This document shows positions 1-10,543 of a stretch of DNA of 64,000 nt, piece after piece. The stretch spans positions 434,001-498,000 of the forward strand of contig NZ_MRDM01000029.1 of assembly GCF_002008165.1 (NCBI RefSeq), given 5' to 3'. The translations under genes and the position numbers were made by a program. The stretch's first letter is position 1. The number at the start of each line of letters is the position of its first letter. Below the pieces are notes generated by a model that worked only from the letters and a program-made list of their open reading frames with translations, was not told the DNA's origin and searched no databases. The stretch comes from Rhizobium laguerreae. Its GTDB lineage: Bacteria > Pseudomonadota > Alphaproteobacteria > Rhizobiales > Rhizobiaceae.

Positions 1-333
1 GGACTGCAACAGATTATCCATGGCATGCCCGCCTGTGTCAGCCCTCCTCTTGTCGCCGACCGGGATCGTCTCAAGGAACGTTGAATAAAACTGGCGAAGT
101 TCGCCGTAGGCTTGCCGATAGCCTTGCGTTTCCCAGGTCTCGATGAGAGTGAGCGTATATTTCGTGCGATCCATCTCCTTCTTCTCGATGTACTCGAAAA
201 CCGCCCAAAAGATACCGCCTATCGCGCTGACGAAGGTCAAAACGGCAACGATGCTGCTCAGAAACGACCAGCCGGCTTCCGAAATATTTAAGAAAGAGAG
301 CCCGACCCGCCGCTTGGATGATGGCTGGCTCAT
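1..333 (-). CDS. membrane-anchored protein of the caspase cassette (3' end outside window)
   Basis: An open frame begins with ATG at 333 and runs off the left edge, giving 111 visible residues. After a short basic N-terminus (SSKRRVG) there is one hydrophobic segment at about residues 22-47 (from WSFLSS to FWAVFEY), followed by a charged stretch EKKEMDRTKY and a helical-looking region with YRQAYGELRQFY. This suggests a single-span protein with its soluble part after the membrane helix. Its ATG overlaps the stop of the preceding gene as ATGA (330-333), so it is very probably translated from the same mRNA as the caspase-like gene. I do not recognise the family. Confidence 0.7.
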   Translation of the reverse strand, partial: MSQPSSKRRVGLSFLNISEAGWSFLSSIVAVLTFVSAIGGIFWAVFEYIEKKEMDRTKYTLTLIETWETQGYRQAYGELRQFYSTFLETIPVGDKRRADTGGHAMDNLLQS

Positions 334-770
334 GGCTTGCAATTCTCCACCAGATCGAACCGCACCGACGGATCGATCTTACCTTCGTGCCCATCCAGCA
401 ATCGTTTGAGGCAAACAAGGCTTGCCTCATCGAAGATGTAGACCGATCGTAGCTCGCGCTGGTTCCGCGCGCTGGATTCGCTTCCGAGTGATAAAAGCCC
501 AGGCATCCGATCCAGACCGCGACGTTCGCGCCCGTCATCGCCAGCACAGGCGGAGAGATCGACCTCCGTATTGCTCGTTTCCGAGCTTCGAGCAGTTGAA
601 AGAAACTTTTCATAGTCCTGACGGAAGCAATTTGCCCGCACTCCATCCAGCTCGACGACCTCGTCACAGATGAGGCACGCAGCACCGGACGCGGCAGGTG
701 CGAGAAGCAGCATGGCAGCTGCTAGGATCGCAACCGTTCTATAGGCGTTGCGAAATCTAAAAAAGGGCAT
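330..770 (-). CDS. small exported cysteine-containing hypothetical protein
   Basis: 146 residues from ATG at 770. The N-terminus is a signal peptide (MPFFRFRNAYRTVAILAAAM, hydrophobic core, cleavage near ASGAA). The mature part has six Cys, starting with a CLIC pair right after the cleavage region, then CF, ACAGD, VCLK and a final NCKP; disulphides in the periplasm or a metal site are possible. The start lies inside the last codons of the caspase-like gene (14-nt overlap), and the stop overlaps the next start as ATGA, so the three genes form one translationally coupled unit. No family recognised; a partner of the caspase is an inference from the tight coupling. Confidence 0.75.
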   Translation of the reverse strand: MPFFRFRNAYRTVAILAAAMLLLAPAASGAACLICDEVVELDGVRANCFRQDYEKFLSTARSSETSNTEVDLSACAGDDGRERRGLDRMPGLLSLGSESSARNQRELRSVYIFDEASLVCLKRLLDGHEGKIDPSVRFDLVENCKP

Positions 771-3700
771 AGTCCCCCACCAGTCGGCTGTTGATGATCC
801 AGGGTGTCTGCTTGCCGCCGCTCGCAGCGAAAACCAGCGTCTTGACGCCGCGATACAGTTCGGAGGCCTCGATGCGACCATTGTGGTTGTGGTCATAACG
901 ATCACGTTCTTTCCCGAGGACGGTAACGATCGCGTTGGTGAACAGGCCCCCCACCTCGCGGCGCCCGAGCGACTCCTGTCGCCCCTTCGCAGCGGCGAGA
1001 ACGGTGAGATTGGATCTAAGGGCGGCGAGGCTGTTGGCGAGATCGTCGTTGGTGGTGAAAGACCCGGTCCCCGCGGCGCCGGAGTGGCAGGCGTCAAGAA
1101 GGATGGTGATGCGCGCTTCGGTCCTTTCGAACAGCGCCGCCAGCCGGTCGAAAGGCAAGGCTGTGTGTTCGAGATCCGTTGGATCGGTGGCCGACGTCGC
1201 GAAAAAGAAACGCCCATTGCGGTCCTGCATGCCATGGCCGGCCAGAAACAGGACCGCGTGGTCCCCACGCGCCAGCCCGTCCAGCAGTCGCGCAGTCGCC
1301 TCCAGTATGGCCTCGGGTGTGGCACGCCTGTCCTTCGGCCCTACCTCGCCGCGGAACGGTGGCTCTTTGCCAAGCGGCTCGGTCAGCGTTTCGAGCACCG
1401 TGCCTGCATCGCGCAGAGGGTAGTTGAGCGAGCGCAGTCGCTCGTCCTCGTAAGTATTCACGCCGATGACGAGCGCGCGGGTGATCGCGCGGCGCGCAAG
1501 AGGCTCGCCGAGATCAGCGGATACCGGGAGGCTGGCCAGACCCGCAGAATTGAATCCGATGACGGACACCCAACGCGCGTCCTTAAGCCTCTCGAACGAC
1601 ACTGCATTTTCGACGGTGGCAGCATCAACCGTTTCGGTCAGGACACCGTCCTGAAAAACGGACATATGCACCGTCTCAGCCGGATCGAAGTGCAATACCG
1701 CTCTTACGCGACTGCCGTTTTCCTCGAGCGCGATCTCGCCTGTCAACGACGGCGGTACGCCCACCTCGGCGGCAGCCTCCGGCGTCTGCCCGCGATCAAG
1801 AACGGCGCGCGCCAGATCTGGGACCAGGCGCGCTGTGCCAAACCGGTCGAGACTATACTGTCCAACCTTACCGGGAAACTTCAGATCGATGAGGGTGGCG
1901 GCCTCGGCTGTCGCGTCGTAGTAATAGTCCTTGGTCCAGACCGCGATCTCGTCGTCGGCGATGCGCCCGGACAGGAGCGATTGCCTATCGTCCAGAATGG
2001 CGTGAATGTAGAAGTTGCCGTCAGAATTAAGTTGCACCGCATGGCGACGGTCTTTGGTCAACCAGGCATCGACGAGGAGGTCGCCATTCGGAAGATTCTC
2101 GCCGATCCAGAGGAATTTCTGTGTTGCGCGGTCACGCACAGTCATGACGCCGTTGCCGGGCGCATAGGTCAGCAGAAGGTCGTCATTGGCTTTGATACGA
2201 AAAGGGTGCTCGTACCACAGACGATGGGCATTGTTTTCGAAGAAAAATGCGCCTTCCGCCTGAAGTGACGCACTCGCCGCCGGCGCGGGGCGCGCGATAT
2301 CCATGACGTAAAGGGCAGCATAGGGCCTGAGGCTCCCGAACGTCGCGCCCGCAACACACTCCGCACGTGCCACCCATACCGCCCCGCGAGACGTGCGGAC
2401 CGTCGAGACCTCGACAACATCGCGAGGCGCTAACAGCGAACCCGTGCCCCCCGTGCTTGAGGATTCTCCGAGTAGAAGATGTTCACAGTCGGAGATGGGA
2501 CCCTCGTCCCCGACGGGCAGAGCCCAGTCGAAGCGCCAGCCCGCACGCTCCGCCTCGCGGCGGAAGCGCCCCATCGCCTCTGCGGATCGTTTCAGCCGCT
2601 GGTCACGATCAAGCGCGTGAAGGGCGTTATTCTCACCTGCGGCGTAGGACTCGACGAGGCGTTCACCGTCGACCATTGGATCGAGCGCGACGCCGAGGCG
2701 CAAGAGTTGTTCGGGCAAGGCAGCGGCGAGAGGTGTGTCGTTGCCGGCTCTGGTGGAGCCTTGGTCGTTCGATGCCACGGCCGCATCGATCATGACTGCC
2801 TGAAGCTCAATTTTGCCCAGTGTGCGCGACAGGCTTTCCGTAAAATCGCGTGGGCGGCGGCTATCGGCGTCCGCGACCTCCCAGTCTTCCCAGGTACTGG
2901 TCGTCCTGAAGCCGCCGGCAACATCGAATTCCCGAGCGACACTGACGGGCGACACCATGCCAAGCGACCAGAATATATGAAAATGAAGGGGAATTGTCTC
3001 GCCACCTTGAGAACTATAAGCGCCGGAAGAATTCGCGATCGAGGCGTAATCCGGGTTCTGAAGCGCACCAACGCGGTAGCCGGCGCCACCCCAGATGGCA
3101 TAGGCAGCATTTTCCAGATCGATCGCGACGCGCGTTTGACCACGTTCGGCAGTGCAGCAGGATGGTCCGGTAATCTGTTCCCGTATGCGCAAATGATCGC
3201 CGAAGGTGGAGGAAAAATTCACCTCCGCCCAAGGCGCGAGTGTGGTGAAGACGACGCTGTCGCCGAGCGCCCAGCGAAGGTCGCCGGCATCCGCTGTCGT
3301 AGCCGTATGCCCATCGACCATGTCGATGATGTCGAGCCGGCCATTATGCTCGACGCCGATGAAGCGGTGGGTCGGCGAGATCTGCAGGTGTGTGCCTGCC
3401 CGCTCGACGATTTCCGTCCCGCTTGCCGCATCCAGCAGAAGAAAGCGGGTATCGTTGAGGAGGATGCGGCGGGAGAATTTCGGGATATCGATGCTATGTG
3501 TGAACGCCGCGCGGCCCTCGGCGGTGTTGAGGACGATCTCGGCAGGCGCCGGTACGATTTCGAGCCGCTCTGACTCTTCCTTCAGAACGATCTCCTCCTC
3601 ACAGGCGCGCAGATAGCCGACCAATGAGACGGATAGGTTCAAAGGCCCCGCTTGCAGCGGAATGGTTGAAACTGAACCGTCGGCCCCGGCGCCACGCGTC

Positions 3701-5421
3701 GCTAGGGCAACCACCGCGCGTGTCTTGCCGAGACCGGTTTTTATCGCGAACGGATTGGGTGCGGCAGGACCAAGCGCCACATGCCCCTTGCCTTTAAAAC
3801 GGACGGGCTGTTCTGCTTTGACCATGAACCAAACCGGTATGCGATCTGCGAGCGTGTTGCCCGACCACTCGATCGCAAAGCTGTTTCCGGCGCGCAGCGG
3901 TCCCTGATGCGGCAGTGTCCATTGGAATTTTTCGGCCAGACGCCGGAGCGTCTCCTTCTCCTCGTCGCATGACTCGGCGAGTTTGCGAGCAGCTTGTTTC
4001 ACGCGGGCCTGGAAGCCCTCCAGTGTCTCGCCCTCGTGCCACCCGACCGCTCCATCGACGATCGGTCCCGGTCCGCGGGTGGGTGGAGGTGCTAAACCCG
4101 CCTTCCGGCCATCGAAAACGCCGCTCCTTGCGGCTGCGTGGGGTTTGGGCGAGCCCTTTTCGGACTTCAGGAAACATGCCCCGCCGCTCGGGTTGAACGT
4201 ATAGGCCTGGCACATGTCGGTTTCCGAGCAGATCGCGATACAGCCGCCTTCCGTCAGGCCACGCAGAAGCGGATCGGCCAGCCCATCTCGAATGTCATTG
4301 CCGGCAAGATCCGTGTTCGGCTGCGAGGTCCACGTTCCTTCGGACATCGTGACCTCGGCCAGCTCGTCGGCAAGGCGGGAGAACCGTCCAGGGAAGGGAT
4401 CCTGGCCGCTACGGAGTCTGGCGAGGAGGGTAGCACATGCCTTTCCAACCCGGTCGTATTCGGGGCCGAATTGCGCGAGACCGAAGGACATCGACCATGT
4501 CCCCAACTTGAGGTTCAACGATCGCCCGGAGGAAAGGCGGGCGACGAGCGCCGCATCGCGATCGGCATCGAGGACCGGTCTTTTGCGGATGCCATCGAGA
4601 GGAAGCATTGCCTCAGGGCCTCGATCCACCGTCAGACCCGCGCTAGAGACCGACGGTGTCGAGTAGCCCGCCACCTCTTCTAAATCAAGGACCACACCGA
4701 CTTCGGCATCGCAGGCAAGACGAAGGCAGACCTTGCTGTAGCCGGTGGAAGCGCAGACTTTGCTGCCGATCCCCGTGTCGTCCGGCTGCCACGGTGGCAA
4801 GGCCGCATCGCCGACAACCGGGCCTGTCCTATGGGAGAGCTCCTCCTCCATGTTGACGGCATGTGCCTCGCGGATCGATGCCGGCGCTTCCCAGCTCCGA
4901 TCCGCCGCCCAGGCCGCCATCGCAGCCATGGTCGCTTGGTCTGTCTGCCCATTCACCGGCCCCGAATAGTAGCCGAGCCGTGAGAGGGCCGTTTGAACGC
5001 GACGAACAGTCCCATCTTCTGGACCAGAGCTTGGACGATCCGGTTCTGCAACCTGTCCCTGCGCGCGTTCAGCTTCCAGGGAATTGAGATGCGCGACACG
5101 GAGGGTTGTTGGAGCCTCCCATCCCCGATCGCGTGCCCACGCTGCTACCGAACTCCACGTGTCAGGCCCGGCATCTCCGTCGATCGGACCGTGATAGTAA
5201 CCGAGTGCTTCCAGGGCACGCTGCAGGCGTTGCACTTGCGTTCCTGTCAGCTGTGACCGAAAAGTCGGCATCGGTTTAGACGTTTGGCGACCAGCCTCGG
5301 GCGGCGCAGCATCACGTGTGACGCCGTCGGTCAAGCTCCTGATGATGTCGAGTGGAGACTGCGCCAGAGCCGGCTGCGACAGCAACATGATACATGCCAG
5401 AGCAATCCCTATTACCCTCAT
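757..5421 (-). CDS. exported caspase-family (C14) protein with peptidoglycan-binding-like and PAN-like modules
   Basis: 1554 residues from ATG at 5421. An upstream in-frame TTG at 5445 would add eight residues, but the ATG directly begins a signal peptide (RVIGIALACIMLL, cleavage after ALAQ). Two peptidoglycan-binding-like repeats lie near residues 58-100 and 137-178, both with LGYY-GP-G motifs. A PAN/apple-like segment follows near 370-425 (NTDLAGND, GGCIAICSETDMC, CFLKS). The long centre has stretches resembling beta-propeller blades. The last 240 residues are a caspase/metacaspase fold: RALVIGVN, catalytic His in LAGHGM (about 1396) and catalytic Cys in LLDACHSG (about 1445). An EF-hand-like loop DHNHNGRIEASE (about 1510-1521) could bind calcium. 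The product is probably a periplasmic protease. The two downstream genes overlap it. Confidence 0.88.
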   Translation of the reverse strand: MRVIGIALACIMLLSQPALAQSPLDIIRSLTDGVTRDAAPPEAGRQTSKPMPTFRSQLTGTQVQRLQRALEALGYYHGPIDGDAGPDTWSSVAAWARDRGWEAPTTLRVAHLNSLEAERAQGQVAEPDRPSSGPEDGTVRRVQTALSRLGYYSGPVNGQTDQATMAAMAAWAADRSWEAPASIREAHAVNMEEELSHRTGPVVGDAALPPWQPDDTGIGSKVCASTGYSKVCLRLACDAEVGVVLDLEEVAGYSTPSVSSAGLTVDRGPEAMLPLDGIRKRPVLDADRDAALVARLSSGRSLNLKLGTWSMSFGLAQFGPEYDRVGKACATLLARLRSGQDPFPGRFSRLADELAEVTMSEGTWTSQPNTDLAGNDIRDGLADPLLRGLTEGGCIAICSETDMCQAYTFNPSGGACFLKSEKGSPKPHAAARSGVFDGRKAGLAPPPTRGPGPIVDGAVGWHEGETLEGFQARVKQAARKLAESCDEEKETLRRLAEKFQWTLPHQGPLRAGNSFAIEWSGNTLADRIPVWFMVKAEQPVRFKGKGHVALGPAAPNPFAIKTGLGKTRAVVALATRGAGADGSVSTIPLQAGPLNLSVSLVGYLRACEEEIVLKEESERLEIVPAPAEIVLNTAEGRAAFTHSIDIPKFSRRILLNDTRFLLLDAASGTEIVERAGTHLQISPTHRFIGVEHNGRLDIIDMVDGHTATTADAGDLRWALGDSVVFTTLAPWAEVNFSSTFGDHLRIREQITGPSCCTAERGQTRVAIDLENAAYAIWGGAGYRVGALQNPDYASIANSSGAYSSQGGETIPLHFHIFWSLGMVSPVSVAREFDVAGGFRTTSTWEDWEVADADSRRPRDFTESLSRTLGKIELQAVMIDAAVASNDQGSTRAGNDTPLAAALPEQLLRLGVALDPMVDGERLVESYAAGENNALHALDRDQRLKRSAEAMGRFRREAERAGWRFDWALPVGDEGPISDCEHLLLGESSSTGGTGSLLAPRDVVEVSTVRTSRGAVWVARAECVAGATFGSLRPYAALYVMDIARPAPAASASLQAEGAFFFENNAHRLWYEHPFRIKANDDLLLTYAPGNGVMTVRDRATQKFLWIGENLPNGDLLVDAWLTKDRRHAVQLNSDGNFYIHAILDDRQSLLSGRIADDEIAVWTKDYYYDATAEAATLIDLKFPGKVGQYSLDRFGTARLVPDLARAVLDRGQTPEAAAEVGVPPSLTGEIALEENGSRVRAVLHFDPAETVHMSVFQDGVLTETVDAATVENAVSFERLKDARWVSVIGFNSAGLASLPVSADLGEPLARRAITRALVIGVNTYEDERLRSLNYPLRDAGTVLETLTEPLGKEPPFRGEVGPKDRRATPEAILEATARLLDGLARGDHAVLFLAGHGMQDRNGRFFFATSATDPTDLEHTALPFDRLAALFERTEARITILLDACHSGAAGTGSFTTNDDLANSLAALRSNLTVLAAAKGRQESLGRREVGGLFTNAIVTVLGKERDRYDHNHNGRIEASELYRGVKTLVFAASGGKQTPWIINSRLVGDYALF

Positions 5422-5831
5422 TGCTGCAGCATGGCCCCCAGCCAAAAGTTAATAAAGAGTATACTGCCGAAGAACTGAGGGTTCCTCAAGTGAATATTTA
5501 AGGATTGGTACGCCTTACCCGTTACCGCCCTAGCAGAGCGCGTCGCCGGAGCGTCCACTACTACACCAATACGAGTTCGATTTTCGCCGGCATCAAGTTA
5601 TTCCTTGGTTTTCGACGCTTTGTTCTTTCGACATCCAGAATGGCGATGCCAGCGGATGTGAATGATCGCGGTCCGGCTGGTCCTCGTCCATTTGTTACGG
5701 TGGAGGCGAGAGTGGCACCAGAGGTGTTGGCGATTTGCCGGCAAGAGTCGCGACGATGCGAAAAACCTTGAGTGGGCGTCGTCACCGACGTCCACTCTCG
5801 ATACCGCACGTCAGGATTGGCGAGGCGCCTG
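5422..5831. other. intergenic, no gene seen
   Basis: About 400 bases upstream of the caspase-like gene and downstream of the MFS gene. Short open frames exist on both strands but none has a convincing ribosome site or a recognisable product. The part next to 5421 must hold the promoter of the three-gene caspase unit; I cannot point to -35/-10 boxes with confidence. Confidence 0.4.
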
Positions 5832-7046
5832 TTACGGCGCCACGCCAAAGGCCGGCTGTGGTTTCTGGCGGGCGAGAGGCGGAAATGCGAGCGCTATCGC
5901 CGCGGCCCCCAGCCCGACCATCGCGGAGCCGATGAACAGCCAGGAATAATTGGCGAAAGTGTCGAATATCCAGCCGCCGATGAGAGGGCCGAAGGCCATG
6001 CCGAGGCTGGAAAGCATCGTCGCTGCGCCCAAGACGGTACCGATGATGCGCTGGCCGAAATATTCCCGCGCCAGCACCGCATAAAGCGGCATCACGCCGC
6101 CATAGGCGCTGCCGAAGACGATGGCGAGCGCGTAGAATTCGCCGAGCTGGCTGACGAAGAGATAGGTCGCGAGTGCGAGCGCCTGCACCAGCAGGCCGGC
6201 GACCAGCACCGGCTTCACGCCCATCCTGTCGGCAAGGCTGCCATAGAGCAGCCGGCCGCCCAGTCCCGCCAGCCCCTCGACGCTGTAGATGCTGACGGCT
6301 GCCATTGGTGCGATGCCGCAGATCGTCGCATAGTTCACCATGTGGAAGATCGGGCCTGAGTGGGCCGCACAGCAAGCAAAGAAGGTAAGGCCGAGCACGA
6401 CGAATTGCGGTGACCGGAAGACTTTCGACAGTTGTAGCCTGGCGCCTTCCACGGAAAATTCGGTGTCGGCATCTGCGGTCCCGGCAGGCGGGCGCCTGAC
6501 CAGCAGGGCGGCTGGCACCAGCATCACCCAGGTCGCTATTCCGATGATCAACATGGCCGGCCGCCAGTCATAGGCCGAGATCAGCCAGCGCGCGAAGGGT
6601 GAGATCGTCATCGGCGCGACCCCCATGCCGGCGGAGACGAGCGACACGGCAAGGCCGCGGTGCTCGTCGAACCAGGCGGTCGTCGCCGCGATCATCGGCG
6701 CGAAGAAGGCGCTGGCGGCCAGTCCGACCAGGACACCGTACGTCAGTTGGAATTGCAGGAGTGTCTCGGCGCGGCTCGCCAGCACCAGCGCCAAGCCGAG
6801 CAGCACTGAGCCTATCATCACGACGACGCGCGGGCCGAAGCGGTCGCTTGCCGCCCCCCAGAAGAAACCGCCGAAGCCCATGACGATGAAATTCAGCGTC
6901 ATCGCGCTGGCGATACCGACATGCGACCAGCCGGTCGCGGATGCGATCGGCTCCTGAAAAATCGCCAGCGAGAACATCGCGCCGATTGCCACGCATGACA
7001 TCAGAGCGCCGACGGCGACGATGACCCAACGATAAGAAACACTCAT
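5832..7046 (-). CDS. MFS transporter, probably organic-anion type
   Basis: 404 residues from ATG at 7046, preceded by GGAGG ten bases upstream; longer frames exist but add a non-membrane arginine-rich leader. About twelve hydrophobic segments are visible, beginning RWVIVAVGALMS. The loop between helices 2 and 3 carries the MFS motif as GAASDRFGPR, and a second copy follows helix 8 as GSLADRMGV. The overall pattern resembles the monocarboxylate/oxalate-formate branch of the superfamily. The inner-membrane location is certain from composition, but the substrate is not. It is the last gene of a minus-strand run behind the pca genes, though a gap of 141 bases from the GNAT gene suggests its own promoter. 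Confidence 0.85.
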   Translation of the reverse strand: MSVSYRWVIVAVGALMSCVAIGAMFSLAIFQEPIASATGWSHVGIASAMTLNFIVMGFGGFFWGAASDRFGPRVVVMIGSVLLGLALVLASRAETLLQFQLTYGVLVGLAASAFFAPMIAATTAWFDEHRGLAVSLVSAGMGVAPMTISPFARWLISAYDWRPAMLIIGIATWVMLVPAALLVRRPPAGTADADTEFSVEGARLQLSKVFRSPQFVVLGLTFFACCAAHSGPIFHMVNYATICGIAPMAAVSIYSVEGLAGLGGRLLYGSLADRMGVKPVLVAGLLVQALALATYLFVSQLGEFYALAIVFGSAYGGVMPLYAVLAREYFGQRIIGTVLGAATMLSSLGMAFGPLIGGWIFDTFANYSWLFIGSAMVGLGAAAIALAFPPLARQKPQPAFGVAP

Positions 7047-7187
7047 GGCTTCATAACCTCCATGCCGACCGAGTGATCGCGAGGCACACGGCTCACCGCC
7101 GCAATCCGCGCCTGCGATCTTAAGACGTTTGAACCGCCGCGATTTCGACAGCGCATTCCTATCTTTTTTCGCCATGCGATGTGGCCG

Positions 7188-7670
7188 CTAAAGCGTGCGA
7201 AACATCACCAATGCGTCGACGTAACCCTGAGTGGGATGAAGGAAGACACCGGGAAGCCGGCCGACGATCTCGAAGCCGAGAGATTGCCACAGCCCAACCG
7301 CGCGTTCATTGCTGCTGACGACGAAATTGAACTGCATCGCCCGAAAGCCCAGCAAGCGGGCATGCTCCAGGGAATGCTCATGCATCAGCCGCGCGACGCC
7401 GCGGCCGCTTGCGGCAACATCGGTCATGTAACCGCAATTGCAGACATGCCGGCCGCCGCCTGCCTGACTGGCCTTGATGTAATATGTGCCGAGGACCACG
7501 CCGTCCTCTTCGGCGACGAAGGTCTCGCGGTCCGCTCCCATCCAGTAGGCCAGCGCATCGGCTTCGCTCAGATCGCGATCGAGCGCATAGGTTTCGCCGG
7601 CGCGGATCGTCGGGCCGATGATCCTCCAGATCGCACTTCGATCGTCCTTGTCTGCGGGTCGGATCAGCAT
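7188..7670 (-). CDS. GNAT family N-acetyltransferase
   Basis: 160 residues, the usual length for a single GNAT domain. It opens with MLIRPADKDD, typical of the family's first strand. The acetyl-CoA pyrophosphate-binding loop is visible as ASGRGVARLM, and the C-terminal SNERAVGLWQSLGFE segment is the standard motif B region. It would transfer acetyl from acetyl-CoA to an amine; the acceptor cannot be told. It lies 74 bases downstream of pcaF on the same strand, so co-transcription is possible, but no functional link to aromatic catabolism is evident. Confidence 0.85.
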   Translation of the reverse strand: MLIRPADKDDRSAIWRIIGPTIRAGETYALDRDLSEADALAYWMGADRETFVAEEDGVVLGTYYIKASQAGGGRHVCNCGYMTDVAASGRGVARLMHEHSLEHARLLGFRAMQFNFVVSSNERAVGLWQSLGFEIVGRLPGVFLHPTQGYVDALVMFRTL

Positions 7671-7744
7671 GCCCGATCTCTAACGAAACCGGGCGCTCCG
7701 CGCAACGGGAGCCAGCCTCCGCAAAAGCCGGAAGCGTCGCGACC

Positions 7745-8950
<1,206 letters not shown>

Positions 8951-8959
8951 GGCTTTTCC

Positions 8960-9679
8960 TCAGAGTTTGGGGACGACGAGGTCGCCGACCGGCCCGTCGA
9001 CGTGCAGCGGCGCGCCGGTCATAGCCTGCAATTCCTCTTGTGACATCGCGGTTAGCTTCTCGCGTAGGACGAAACGTCCGTCGACGATATCGATGACGGC
9101 ATGGCTGGTATAGACACGGGTGATGCAGGCAACGCCGGTCAGCGGGAAGGTGCATTTTTCCACCAGCTTCGGTTCGCCTGTCTTGGTGACGTGCTCGGTA
9201 ATGACGCAGACCTGCTTGGCGCCGTGCACCAGGTCCATCGCGCCACCGACTGCCGGCACACCTTTGCTGCCCACCCGCCAGTTCGCAAGGTCGCCGCTTT
9301 GAGCGACCTGATAGGCGCCGAGGATCGCGACGTCGAGATGACCGCCGCGCACCATGGCGAAGCTGTCGGCGTGATGGAAGAAGGCAGCACCCGGCTTCAG
9401 CGTCACCGCCTTCTTACCGGCGTTGATCAGATCCCAATCCTCCTCGCCGGCCGCCGGCGGCTCGCCAAAGTTCAGGATGCCGTTTTCGGTGTGGAAGATC
9501 GCCTGACGGCCGGGCGGCTGATAGCTGGCGACCATTTCGGGAAAACCGATTCCGAGGTTCACATAGGCGCCGTCGGCAATGTCCTGCGCGGCGCGCCAGG
9601 CGATCTGCGCATTGGAAAGCTTGATGTCTTCCCGGGTGTTGATGGGGCGGGTGTTGATGGAGCTGTGATCGACTGTCAT
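8960..9679 (-). CDS. pcaJ: 3-oxoadipate CoA-transferase, beta subunit
   Basis: 239 residues from ATG at 9679, which overlaps the pcaI stop as ATGA. The catalytic glutamate that forms the acyl-CoA intermediate lies in HTENGILNFG. GGHLDVAILGAYQV, GGAMDLV and HVTKTGEPKLV are also typical of this subunit. With PcaI it moves CoA from succinyl-CoA to 3-oxoadipate in the cytoplasm. A longer in-frame extension upstream is only the shadow of pcaI. Confidence 0.94.
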   Translation of the reverse strand: MTVDHSSINTRPINTREDIKLSNAQIAWRAAQDIADGAYVNLGIGFPEMVASYQPPGRQAIFHTENGILNFGEPPAAGEEDWDLINAGKKAVTLKPGAAFFHHADSFAMVRGGHLDVAILGAYQVAQSGDLANWRVGSKGVPAVGGAMDLVHGAKQVCVITEHVTKTGEPKLVEKCTFPLTGVACITRVYTSHAVIDIVDGRFVLREKLTAMSQEELQAMTGAPLHVDGPVGDLVVPKL

Positions 9680-10383
9680 ACGTAGGCCACTCCGGCTCGA
9701 ATGAGCTCTTCTTCCTGCTGGGGATTGGGGACGGCAACGACGCGATCGACGAAGATGCCTGGCGTCACCACCTGCTCGGGATCGATGCCGCCGGCTGGCA
9801 CGATGGATGAGACCTGGACGATGGTCTTCGCCGCCGCCATGCACATCAGCGGATTGAAGTTGCGGCCGGCCTTGTTGTAGGTGAGATTGCCGTGGGTATC
9901 GCCGATCGCAGCCTTGACGATCGCGAAGTCGGCCTTCAGCCAGCGCTCCTGCACGTAATGACGGCCGTCGAATTCGGCGATGACCTTCCCGTCGGCAAGT
10001 TCGGTGCCGTAGGCGGTCGGTGTATAAAAGGCCGGGATGCCGGCCCCGCCAGCGCGGATGCGCTCGGCAAGCGTTCCCTGCGGCACCAGCTCGAGCTCGA
10101 TTTCGCCGGCCAGATATTTATCCGTGAAGGCGCGCGGATCCGACGAGCGCGGGAAAGAGCAGATCATCTTCCGCACCATGCCGGCATCGATCATTGCAGC
10201 GATACCAATCCGGCCGTTGCCGGCATTGTTGTTGATCACGGTGAGGCCTTTGGAGCCCTTGTCGATCAAGGCATGAATGAGCTCGATCGGCGCGCCCGAG
10301 CCACCAAAACCACCGATCATGACGGTCGCGCCATCCCCGATCTCAGAGACGGCTTCCGCCGTGCTCCCGACTGTCTTGTCCAT
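9676..10383 (-). CDS. pcaI: 3-oxoadipate CoA-transferase, alpha subunit
   Basis: 235 residues from ATG at 10383, with AAGGAG upstream; an extension of 14 residues is open but lacks a ribosome site. The glycine-rich VMIGGFGGSGAPIELIHAL segment and the later NNNAGNG and RNFNPLMCMAAA segments are characteristic of the alpha subunit. It is the first gene of pcaIJF and is transcribed divergently from the regulator pcaR across about 160 bases. Together these genes convert 3-oxoadipate to TCA-cycle intermediates. Confidence 0.94.
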   Translation of the reverse strand: MDKTVGSTAEAVSEIGDGATVMIGGFGGSGAPIELIHALIDKGSKGLTVINNNAGNGRIGIAAMIDAGMVRKMICSFPRSSDPRAFTDKYLAGEIELELVPQGTLAERIRAGGAGIPAFYTPTAYGTELADGKVIAEFDGRHYVQERWLKADFAIVKAAIGDTHGNLTYNKAGRNFNPLMCMAAAKTIVQVSSIVPAGGIDPEQVVTPGIFVDRVVAVPNPQQEEELIRAGVAYV

Positions 10384-10477
10384 GCGGGATCTCTCCTTGG
10401 CTAGATGCGGCCGGGAACTCTCCACCCCGTCCTATGCCGTAGACATAAAGCGCTCCATCTCAGGCGGCAATGTGTTT

Positions 10478-10512
10478 TGTGCGATATTTGACATTTGTTC
10501 GTATAACGCACA
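10478..10512. promoter_or_regulatory. candidate PcaR operator in the pcaI-pcaR divergent promoter
   Basis: A 17-bp near-palindrome, TGTTCGTATAACGCACA (10496-10512), matches itself at six of eight pairs. A degenerate second copy, TGTGCGATATTTGACA, abuts it at 10478-10493. The site lies just upstream of the pcaR start and about 110 bases from pcaI. The position fits an IclR-type regulator controlling both directions; binding by PcaR is inferred, not shown. Confidence 0.5.
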
Positions 10513-10543
10513 CAATGAGGAGAATCCATTGGAGACCGAGCCC

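Noticed and set aside
748..2268. A 506-codon plus-strand open frame opposite the caspase-like gene
   Set aside because: It is antisense to a gene with clear domains; its composition (many Arg, Gly, no motif) is that of a high-GC shadow frame.
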